Below, piece by piece: positions 23,916 to 33,190 of a stretch of DNA of 64,000 bases. A program made the translations under genes and the position numbers. The notes below the pieces were generated by a model that was not told the origin of the DNA, searched no databases, and worked only from the letters and a program-made list of their open reading frames with translations. Source of the stretch: Eucalyptus grandis (taxonomy: Eukaryota; Streptophyta; Magnoliopsida; Myrtales; Myrtaceae); contig NC_052619.1 of NCBI RefSeq assembly GCF_016545825.1, positions 66,474,115 to 66,538,114 of the forward strand. The letters run 5' to 3'. The first letter of the stretch is position 1; the number at the start of each line of letters is the position of its first letter.

Positions 23916-23927
23916 TGGTATCAGAGC
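23916..23927 (+). other. Primer binding site (initiator Met tRNA)
   Basis: TGGTATCAGAGC, two bases after the LTR, is the standard complement of the 3' end of plant initiator methionine tRNA used by copia elements. Confidence 0.95.
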
Positions 23928-23975
23928 CTGTGTACTCGCTTTTGTTGAAGTGTTTTACTTCAGAGTTAAAGATCC

Positions 23976-24722
23976 ATGGCTAGTATGTTGGCTCCAGGAC
24001 TAGTAGAAGGGCAAAGCAATACCAGACCACCTTACTTTGATGGAAAGGATTACAACATATGGAAAAACAAGATGAAAGCATTCCTAAGATCAAAGGATCC
24101 TCTGGAATGGGACGTTGTAGAAAAATGAATCATTCCTAAAGCTGCATATGTCTCAGAAAGAGGAAAAGATGTTGTTGAGTCTAGCGAAATGACTCAGGAA
24201 GAGAAAATCAAGAGACAAGCTCTTGATGCAAAAGCAATTTATTCTTTATATTGTGCTTTATCCCCTACTGAATATAACATAATATCTTCTTGTGTTACAG
24301 CTAAAAAAGTCTGGGATAGATTACATATTACCTATGAAGGAACCGATCGAGTGAAAGAGACTAGAATCAACATTCTCCTCGGTCAATATGAAGCCTTCAA
24401 AATGAAACCAGAAGAATCTATAACGGATATGTTTAGTCGTTTTACTGAAATCGTGAATGGTCTTGAAAATCAAGGTCAACCAATTTTTGATCCCATGAAA
24501 GTAAACAAGCTACTGCGTGGACTCTCCAAGGATTGGAATCACATAAAGACCTCAATCGAGAGACCCAAAGAATCATGCCACTATATGTTGATGAGTTGGT
24601 TGGAACTCTTGTCTTATGAAGTGGAACGAATCAATGAAGACAAAGACCCTAAAGGTAAGAAATCTATTGCATTAAAATCTAATGATGATTCGATGTTACA
24701 GATTCGAAGACGATATGGATGA
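23976..24722 (+). pseudogene. Copia gag, N-terminal part, with in-frame stop
   Basis: The frame opens MASMLAPGLVEGQSNTRPPY with the YFDGxDYxxWKxKMxxFL signature of copia Gag (UBN2-type). It is interrupted by TGA at 24126-24128 (codon 51) and continues in the same frame to 24722. Downstream features such as AKKVWDRLHxTYEGT, F(K)MxPxESITDMFSRF and LLRGLSKDWNHIKTSI are well preserved. A frameshift near 24690 moves the basic tail into another frame. Gag would normally form the virus-like particle. Confidence 0.85.
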
Positions 24723-25672
24723 TGAGGAACTTGCTCTCATGATAAGAAGATTCAGAAAGCTGAACAAAAAAGGAAGAAGATTCAATCCAAAGAAACAAAG
24801 TTTTCAAAAGCAACAAACTAAGTCTGTTGAGGATGATGAATCAAACAAAGATGTAGTCTACTTTGAATGTAAGAAAAGGGACACATCGACCCAACCGCCC
24901 CTCTTCGAGGAAGAAGAAAGGAAAAACTGAAAAGTACCAAAAGCTCTTAAAGTTGAAACCGGAGTGATACGAGTGTGAAGAAAGTGATGATAATTATGCC
25001 AATATATGTCGATGGCACAATCGGATTCAGATTCAAATTCCGAGACGATTCGAGACTCGAAAGCAAATTTGAGGTAAGTAACTTCAAAATCCCTATTAAG
25101 GTTTCAAAGTATATTAATGAATTGTGTTTCAGTCTTAAGACTTCTCTTAAAAGAATTTCCAAACTCAAGAAAGAAAATTTTGCTCTAAAACAACAGGAAA
25201 ATATTTTGAAAGAAAAAGTGAAAAGTTCATACAAGAATGTTTCTTCTCTTAAAGAAAGTGAAGATAATTTGTTAAAAGAAAATGCATTCTTGAAAAGAGA
25301 TATTTCAAATATTTCCAAAAGATTTTCTTTAGGATCCGAGAAACCGGAAAAAATTCTTTGGTTCAAAGACCTTATTTTAATAAATCTGGTTTGGGAATGA
25401 CTGATGAAACCATTCCTTTAATTGATTTTCCTAAGGTGAAGGAAAGAATCAAACAAAGACCCACAAGAGATGCTTACAAAAATCATTTTAAAAGAATCTT
25501 TGTAAAATCAGTAGGTCGCAATGCTCTCAAATGCTCAAAGTGTAATAGTGCAAATCATTTTGAAAAAGAATGTCCTATGATTTGGAAACCTGTTAAAAAG
25601 GTATGGGCAAAAATCGCATATCATATTAACACCAATGGACCCAAGAAAATATGGGTACCAAAGAAGGTTTGA
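24723..25672 (+). pseudogene. Copia gag C-terminal spacer and zinc knuckle, frameshifted
   Basis: Three overlapping frames (24682-24930, 24975-25400, 25358-25672) carry, in order: a basic tail with a ruined first knuckle (VVYFECKKRDTS), a coiled coil of about 90 residues (KRISKLKKENFALKQQ), and an intact CX2CX4HX4C knuckle (CSKCNSANHFEKEC) followed by KKIWVPKK. A knuckle preceding KIWVPK is typical of SIRE-type elements. At least two frameshifts separate the parts. Confidence 0.75.
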
Positions 25673-25699
25673 GTTTCTTTTTTAAATGCGGGTCACTAT

Positions 25700-26940
25700 C
25701 AAGAAAAAGGTAAAATGGTATCTCGGATAGTGGATGCTCAAGACACATGACAGGAGACTCAAATTACTTCATAAAGCTTGTTCGAGTAAATGGTGGAAAA
25801 GCTTCTTTTGGAGGAAACAACAAAGGAAAAATTGTGGGATTTGGAACTATAAAGATTGGAAATCTCAAAATCAGCAATGTCTCCTTAGTGGAAGGGCTCA
25901 ATTACAATTTGCTCAGTATTAGTCAGCTATGTGATACTGGTTTCAAAATCAACTTTCAAGTGGAAATATGTTCTGAAATTAATAAAGATTCTACTCAGTC
26001 ATTCATGGACCGAAGACATGGAAATATCTACCTCTTGGATGTGAAACCAGATGAATCACAATGTCTAATCTCAATCCAAGACGAAGCAAACTTATGGCAC
26101 AGAAAGCTTGGGCACGTCAATATGAAGCAAATAGCCAAAATCTCAAAGAAGCTTGTTCGTGGTCTACCCAATTTATCATACCAAAAGTCTGATCTATGTA
26201 CACCATGTATATTGGGAAAACAGGTAAGAAATTCCTTTAAACCAATAAATCAAGTTTCCACTAACCGTGTACTGCAGCTTCTGCATATGGATCTATTTGG
26301 ACCAACCAGAACACAAAGCATTGGAGGTAAGAAATACCACCTAGTAATTGTGGATGATTCCTCACGATTTACTTGAGTATATTTCTTGGCAAGTAAGTCT
26401 GAAACTTTCTCTTACTTTGAAAAGTTTGCTAAAAAGGTTCAAAATGAAAAATGGTATGTTATCTCAAGTATAAGAACAAATCATGGAGGTGAATTTGAAA
26501 ATCATGATTTTACAAAGTTCTATGATGAATCTGGTCTTCAGCATGTATTCTCTTCTCCATATACTCCAGAGCAAAATGGAGTTGTGGAAAGAAAGAATAG
26601 ATCTCTTCAAGAAATGGCTAGAACTCTTTTAATTGAAAGTAACATCTCTTCACGTTTTTGGGCTGAAGCAGTTTCTACAGCATGTTACATTATAAATAAA
26701 GTATTTCTAAGGCCTATTCTGGAAAAAACCCCCTATGAACTATTCAAAGAAAAGAAGCCTATTGTTTCATTTTTTCATGTATTTGGATGCAAATATTTTA
26801 TACTGAAAAATGCAAATGATCGAGTTGGTAAGTTTGAAGAAAAGTCGATGAAGGCATCTTCCTTGGATATTCAACCACAAGCAAAGCATACGAGTCTACA
26901 ACAAGAAGACTCAAACGGTGGAAGAGTCAATGAATGTTAA
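25700..26940 (+). pseudogene. Copia protease and integrase, defective
   Basis: The protease active site DSGCSRHMTGD is encoded at about 25723-25755, one frame off from the preceding WYL. The GAG-pre-integrase segment LWHRKLGHVN leads to an HHCC zinc region and the integrase core HMDLFGPTRTQSIGGKKYHL...VDDSSRFT. A TGA at 26374-26376 replaces the Trp expected in TWVYF. The frame resumes at 26386. The second catalytic Asp of D,D-E, normally in RSDHGGEF, reads RTNHGGEF (Asp to Asn). YTPEQNGVVERKNR supplies the Glu region. The frame decays after VFGCKYF. Integration activity should be lost. Confidence 0.85.
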
Positions 26941-27210
26941 ATTCCAAGACTCTATGCAAAATAAATCCATTCGAGACTCATCTTGAAGAATCGAACCTGC
27001 TCCAGACTCTACAAAGTCTAAAATAACTCGAGACTTTGAAGGACCAAAGAACAAGTGACTGTTGAAGATTCAAGTGAAGGAAGTGACCATCAATCGACAA
27101 ATTAACCAGCAGAATGGAAACATAAGTCCAGTCATCCCAAAGATCTTATTATTGGTGATATCAATGAAGGAATTCACACAAGATCCAAAAGGCGCGAAGA
27201 GTCTAGTGCC
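26941..27210 (+). other. Decayed hinge between integrase and reverse transcriptase
   Basis: No frame is open throughout. Fragments are rich in Ser, Glu and Lys, as expected for the variable linker in copia Pol. The only recognisable piece is the run into [15 protein letters not shown] at the start of the reverse transcriptase. Confidence 0.6.
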
Positions 27211-28771
27211 GTGGCTCTTATTTCTGAAATACAACCCAAAAGCATAGAAGAAGCTTTATTTGATGAAAGATGGATTGAAGCTATGCAAGAAAAGCTCAGG
27301 CAATCCAGTATTAATGATGTCTGGGAATTAACTCCTAAACCAAAAGGTAAGTCTGTTATTAGAGCTAAATGGGTTTTCAGGAACAAGATGAACGAAAAAG
27401 GAAAAGTCATAAGAAACAAGGCAAGACTCGTGGCCAAGGGATACACACAAGAAGAAGGGATAGACTATGACGAGACTTACGCACCAGTAGCAAGGTTAGA
27501 AGCAATTCAATTATTACTTGCTTTTGCTTGTTATAAGAATTTCAGGTTATTCCAAATGGATGTCAAAAGTGCCTTCCTAAATGGATTCATCCAAGAGGAA
27601 GTCTATGTGCAACAACCACCTGGGTTTGAAGATCCAAGGAAACCAGATTCAGTATTCAGACTCAAAAAGGCTTTATACGGCCTGAAACAAGCTCCTCGAG
27701 CTTGGTACGACAGATTGAGTAAGTTTTTAATTGAAAATGGATTTGTTAAAGGTAAAGTAGACACTACTCTTTTTATTAAAAGAGAAAGCAAGAGTTTTCT
27801 ACTTGTTCAAATATATGTCGATGACATTATTTTTGATCATCTAATGAAAGTCTCAGTGCAAGAAATTCTCTAAGACTATGCAGGATGAATTTGAAATGAG
27901 CATGATGGGTGAGCTAACCTTCTTTCTTTGACTTCAAGTAAAACAATTGAAGGAAGGAACTTTTATTCATCAAGAAAAATATGCTAATGATATTGTGAAG
28001 AAGTTTGGACTGGTAAATTGCAAAAAGGTCGATATACCAATGTCAAGCTCCGTAAAGATAGATAAAGATGAAGGAGGAAAGAAAGTCGACCAAAAGTTAT
28101 ACAGGAGTATCATCGGTTCACTTCTTTATCTTACTGCTTCTAGACCTGACATTTTGTTTAGTGTTTGCATTTGCGCCAGATTTCAAGTAGACTCTAAAGA
28201 ATCACACTTAAATGCTGCAAAGTGTATTATCAAATATATTGCATCAACTTCAACCTTCGTTCTCTGGTATCCTAAAAGGGGAGACTTTACTATTCTTGGG
28301 TACTCAGACGCAGACTTAGCCGGATGTAGAGTTGATAGAAAGAGCACCTCAGGTACCTGTCAACTACTTGGAGGCAAGACAATGTCTTGGTTTTCAAGAA
28401 AGCAAAGTACAGTAGCTCTCTCTATAGCAGAAGCAGAATATGTAGCTCTTGGAAGTTGTTGTTCACAAATTATGTGGATAAAACAACAGCTAAGAGACTT
28501 CGGAATTGAAGATTCATGCACGGAGATAAAATGTGACAACACCAGCGCAATAAATCTCACTAAAAATCCAATTCTTCACTCAAGAGCAAAGCATATAGAG
28601 ATACAACATCACTTCATTAGAGATCATGTTCAAAATGGAGAAATTATGATTCAGTTTGTTGACTCAAAGAACCAATTGGCGGATATATTTACAAAGCCTT
28701 TGGAGAAAAATCAATTTGAAATTATCCGTTCTAGACTCAACATTTTGAGGTTTGAAGAAGTTAAAGTCTAG
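27211..28771 (+). pseudogene. Copia reverse transcriptase and RNase H, frameshifted
   Basis: The RT region 27211-27873 includes [24 protein letters not shown], the [12 protein letters not shown] motif, [16 protein letters not shown] and the catalytic IYVDDIIF. Just after YVDD the frame is shifted (about 27835-27850), then resumes with TMQDEFEMSMMGELTFFL followed by TGA at 27929-27931. RNase H (27947-28771) is open to its natural end, with LLYLTASRPDI, YSDADLAG, STSGTCQLLG, SIAEAEYVALGSC, CDNTSAI and HSRAKHIEIQHHFIRD. The catalytic residues of both enzymes look intact, but they no longer share one frame. Confidence 0.9.
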
Positions 28772-29196
28772 AGACTCTCAAACTCAAACAAGCAAGACTT
28801 TGACTGCAAGACTTTGACTGTAAGTTATTCTCTCTCTCTTATCTCATCTTGAAAATGTACATTCATCAACCGTGTTGATTATTGTTATCTCAATCGCTAT
28901 CCTTAATTGACGAAATTATTGCATCGTTTCCTTTAGAAAAAGAAGTTATTTTGATGTGATCATTTTTCGAAAAAGGCAGTTATTTTTTTAAAAAGGCATC
29001 CTTTCACTTTCCATTACGATGATTAGCATCTCCTTTTTACGACTGTCTTATATACAGTCTATTTCTCCTCGCTTAACTCCAAAACCCTAAAAAGCACCAA
29101 TCTTCCATTCATGTTTTCTTCTCTTATTTAATCTTCGAAAAAGTTGTCATCTTTCTTGGGAAAGTCAAGTAAGGAATCTTTCAAAGACTAAGAAAG

Positions 29197-31125
29197 ATGT
29201 CGTCTTCAAGAAAGTCTTCGAGGATCGCAAGCGGGGACCACGGCAAATGAGTGAGGGGCCTACGCACTTCGATCTCACCGAAGAGGAAGTGTCTCCAAAT
29301 CAGCGCAGAGCCCACAACATTCTCAAAGCATCATTCTCCTCCATCTAGTCCTCAAGATGTTGATCATCATCAAAATGAAGAAATCATTGAAGATGCAGAC
29401 CCTATAAGAGTTCACAGGCCCTCTTTTATTTATAAGATGTATCGTGCTTTAAAAGGGACTGGTACTCCATTGAACTATGTGGATGATTTTCTTAAGGACA
29501 AAGGATATGGAAATGAATATATCTTTTTGCAAAAATGGAAAGTTTGGGAATTGCTCGTAAGGGGGTGGCGAAGAAACTCTTGCGAATATCCCAAGTGACC
29601 CTCGTGATTGGGGATTTAATCCGGTGGATGGAAATGATGATGACAAATTATACAGAATTTCAACCAAGAATGGGAGTTGCGGCAGAAAATCGAGGAAAAA
29701 TGGGAGAGTTGTTTAGATCGAAGGAACAAAATGATCTATACTCAAAATTGCTGAAGCGTGGGGTGATAAACCCTAAGAGTGTGGATTTTGACTTTCTGGA
29801 TGTTGTAAATGTGAACTTGAGGGAAAAATCCGGTCATCTTCAACTTGAGAAATTCTGCTCTGACTCCGTAGAGGCATATCCTCAACTAACTGCTTATTTC
29901 TATTCAAATCTTAGTTTCTTGGATTCGAATAGATTCTCCTTCAATGTCAAAGATCAAGACTTTGTTGTGGATATGGATATGCTGGCAGATGTGTTAGGGG
30001 TTGAGAGAGGAAGATATCAACGGATCAAAGTTTCTATTGCTCGTACTACTCGGAACTTGTTAAGGATAGGAGAACGAGAGGGAAGGATTTCCTATTCAAG
30101 GATGAGTGCATTTAACATCTTGCTGCACAAAATTGTAATCAATTGCCTCGATCGAAATCAACTTCCAAGATCGATGTCTCAAGTTCGAGGCAAAGCTAAT
30201 GTATGCCATCATCACTGGGAAAAGGTTTTCACTTCCTCACACTTTGTTATGTTCCATATGTATAGAGCTATGATGAAGGACGAGAGGACAACTTCTTTAT
30301 CCGAGGTCTTGTGACGAAGTTATTCGGACATCGAATATTCAGCCTCCGCAAATTCTTTGTGCTCGATCATGCGATCATATGGTGGTAGGACTGAAAATGG
30401 TGACCAAGATGCGTACGAAGGAACTAAGCAATGCATTGGAGAAATTTAAGGAGAAGACTCCGAGTCAAATCTCATCAATTCTCTTTCGTAGGAAAAAGGA
30501 AAGGAAGGAGCCCATGGATGCTCCATCTAAGAGAAGAAGAGCTCTCCTCGTTGAGGATGAAGATGATGAGGATAACATCACTATCTCTGCAATGGCTTTG
30601 AAGAATCTCAGTCGATCTGTTCCAGAGAAAGAGTCAGAACAACAAACAAAAGGAAGAGCAGAGAAAGAAGCAGAGGAAAAAGAAACGGAGGAAAGAGAAG
30701 AAGAAGAAGAAGAAAGAGATGCTGAGCAAGAGAGAGTTGAAAAAGAAGAAGAAGAGAAAAGAGATCAAGAAGAAGGAGAACATGAGGAGCACTCTCCACC
30801 TGAAGGCATGAACACAGGGGGAGACCAAGAGAAAAGAGGAATGACCTCAAATCCTGCAACCACTGAGGGAGTCAGTCGATCCCCAACAGATCCAGAGGAG
30901 GTTTTTGCCTCTCAGTTTCCTGAGGAAGGTCATGAGGTTTCCTCACCAAATCTATGTGATTATGCTAATCTACCGTCATCTGCATTTACTCCATCTAATC
31001 ATGCTAATGCCAGTACACAGACTGACAATTCAATAGACTTTCGTAGAGTGATGGATATTCTCTTGGAAATGCAAGGTCAGATATATGCATTGGGATGTGA
31101 AGTTCAGAACTTGCAGAATGCATGA
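29197..31125 (+). pseudogene. Env-like third ORF region of the copia element
   Basis: After pol, a start at 29197 (MSSSRKSSRIAS) meets TGA at 29248 and continues in the same frame to about 29598. A frame at 29535-30314 then covers a globular domain (ELFRSKEQNDLYSKLLKRGV, VVDMDMLADVLGVE, ISYSRMSAFNILLHK) resembling the 'putative plant transposon protein' domain seen downstream of pol in SIRE and Athila-type elements. A frame at 30379-31125 follows, with a very acidic Glu-Lys coiled coil (about 30640-30800) and a short C-terminal helix (LLEMQGQIYALGCEVQNLQ). No signal peptide or clear transmembrane segment is seen. The function of such ORFs is unknown. Confidence 0.65.
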
Positions 31126-31648
31126 CAAGTCTCTTCGGGTTCTTTAAATGATCAAATCCAAGCCATTTATCTTCATATTCACGCTAATGCTAAGGGTGAG
31201 GATGTTGCTCAGCTAAAGGAAGACTTTAAAAGGCTAGAAGGCATCGTTCAGTCGATGGGAGATTTTCAGCTTGTTCGTGTTCCCAAGAATCCTTGACTTC
31301 ATTTTCATCTCAATCCTTTTTATGCTGACAAAAATGGGGAGAGTTGCGAGACTTGAAAAACTTTGAACTTAAATTTGTCGAACTTTTGGTTTGTTTTGTG
31401 GTTTGTTTTTGACTTGACTTGTGTGTCTGGATATGGACTAAATTTGGGATTTGGATTGGACTGCTTATTATTAACTACTATTGATATCTTGTGGATGGCT
31501 TTATTGCATACTAGACTAACCTATTTTCTGTGGTTGCAGATTCTAGTGTTATTCATTTATCCATTTATCTATAAGATATGCATATGTGTTTGAGAAATGT
31601 TTTGCGGGTCAAAGTTTTCCAAATCTGTAGGAAAGTTTTGTCACCATC

Positions 31649-31662
31649 AAAAATGGGGAGAT
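31649..31662 (+). other. Polypurine tract of copia element
   Basis: AAAAATGGGGAGAT immediately precedes the 3' LTR start TGTTGGAG. This is the typical SIRE/Maximus form of the plus-strand primer. Confidence 0.9.
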
Positions 31663-32573
31663 TGTTGGAGAAATCCTCTTGAAGTGTTTTGAAGTTGACA
31701 AAACATTTCCATCAGTCTAGTCTGAAGGCTTGCAGACTCTGCTATTTAAAGTCTGAAGACTTCCGGACAACTAGACTCAAGACTCAAAGTCTATCCTTAT
31801 TGACAGTTTCTAATCCGTTGAAGAAAGGCTATCCAGAACTGGATGTTTTATTAAGGATGTGGCCTTATCAACTGGAGAATATCTCTTGGCTGGATATGAC
31901 ATAATGGAATCATTTATTTGATCATAATTGATTTGAAGATTAAGGATCCGATGATTGGCAAAGTATACTTGGAAAGGTTCTACTTATGGAAACCGAGATC
32001 CGATTGTATGGGCGAACAGGATTGATGGGCTATCGACATGTTCCTTTAATAGCTCGAATGATCTTTCTAATTGATTCCATCCAACGGGTAAATTGGAGGA
32101 ATTCCTTTGGTAAGTGCCAACGGGTATGATGGCATGGAGTATATAAGGAAGACATTCCAGTTATTCGAGAGTGTGCACAATAGAAGAATTCCAAAGTCTG
32201 AAGCTCCTTGTTCCTAGTCAATTCATTTGTTGAGCAAAATCATGTAAACAAAAGAGAGTCTATATTGTGAGAAAACTTGAGGAAGTGTGGTAGAACATCT
32301 ACACTTTGTAGAATCAAGGAAAAGCTGTGCTATAACTTCTCTTTTGTTCATAGTGAAATCCAGCCGGTGGGCTGTCAGTGCGGAAGAGTGGACGTAGGCT
32401 TGGAATAAGCCGAACCACTATAAATCTTGTATTTATTTCTCTCTTCCCTATCCTTTACTTTACTTTGATCGTATTTTCTTTTCTATCGATTGCCTAGAAT
32501 TGCTTCCGTATCTCGAGAATTTGTTTGTTCACCTATTCACCCCCCCTTCTAGGTGCTTATACTAGCTATCTCA
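31663..32573 (+). repeat. 3' LTR of copia element
   Basis: 911 bp, collinear with 23002-23913, ends GCTATCTCA followed by the target duplication CTTTG. Confidence 0.95.
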
Positions 32574-32713
32574 CTTTGTACCCAAATAACACAACATTTC
32601 ACATCGTAACCGTTCCCCCATAGGCCCTTGACTTATGGGCCCGGTTCTTAGGCCTAACATGGGCGGACAAGCCTACTTAGGCCCATCAGCACATAGAAAA
32701 ACCCATCAGAAGA

Positions 32714-33182
32714 AAATCCCATCGCATATAAGATTCAGCTGTTGGACTAGAGGGCAGATCAAAGAAGTATTTATACTGGCATTATCTAATCAGATTCTAA
32801 ATATATTATTGAAGATCCCAAACTAATTGATAGGTCACATTTTGTCAATCATGCAAGAATACTAGTTTCTTAAGCGTATATGTTTGGTGACATAATTCCT
32901 GAACTTCATTGACCTAATGGCTAGGGACGACACAGTGCGCATAATTTGTAAGGCTAATTCGTAAATCAGAAGTCAAAAAGATTTGTAAGTTATCCTTTGA
33001 CAATAAATGCACCAACACCGCCCTTTCCTATTTGTACAATGACTTGCCATTTTTGGTGTTTGTTCCTCGCTAAATGGACTTGAACTGAGGTTGTAGTGCT
33101 GTCTACACCTAGAGGACGAAGCAGGCATCTTCGATCCATCTTGACATTTCTCACTTGTCCCTAAGTATTCTTGGAGTCAAAT
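32714..33182. other. Host sequence within duplication A
   Basis: Non-coding. It aligns with 53834-54153 and 55890-56000 of copy B. At 33040 it holds the empty site (TGTACAATGACTTGCC) for the Mutator-like element found in copy B at 54163-55880. Confidence 0.6.
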
Positions 33183-33190
33183 GGGATAGC

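Larger units (their letters stand above)
23002..32573 (+). mobile_element. Complete but defective Ty1/copia retrotransposon (SIRE/Maximus-like)
   Basis: 9,572 bp with 912- and 911-bp LTRs, an initiator-Met primer site, gag, protease, integrase, reverse transcriptase, RNase H, a long extra region after pol with an env-like frame, and a polypurine tract. The target duplication CTTTG is exact (22997-23001 and 32574-32578). The domain order PR-INT-RT-RH is copia. A long coiled-coil spacer before the zinc knuckle, a GPKKIWVPK motif and a third ORF after RNase H point to the SIRE/Maximus lineage. Multiple stops and frameshifts make it non-autonomous. It is nested in the solo LTR 22680-32708. Confidence 0.95.
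22680..32708. mobile_element. Solo LTR (about 452 bp), interrupted by the copia element
   Basis: It starts TGTTGGGAAAAATGG at 22680 and ends CCCATCA at 32708. The flanks are GAAGA (22675-22679) and GAAGA (32709-32713), an exact 5-bp duplication. Copy B has a single GAAGA at the corresponding site, joining ATC and AAATCCC near 53830. With the nested copia element and its target duplication removed, the solo LTR is about 452 bp. No internal domain is present. Orientation and family are not determined. Confidence 0.75.

Noticed and set aside
30608..30859. Leu/Phe-rich minus-strand ORF that looks like a membrane protein
   Set aside because: Antisense of the Glu/Lys-rich coiled coil in the copia third ORF.
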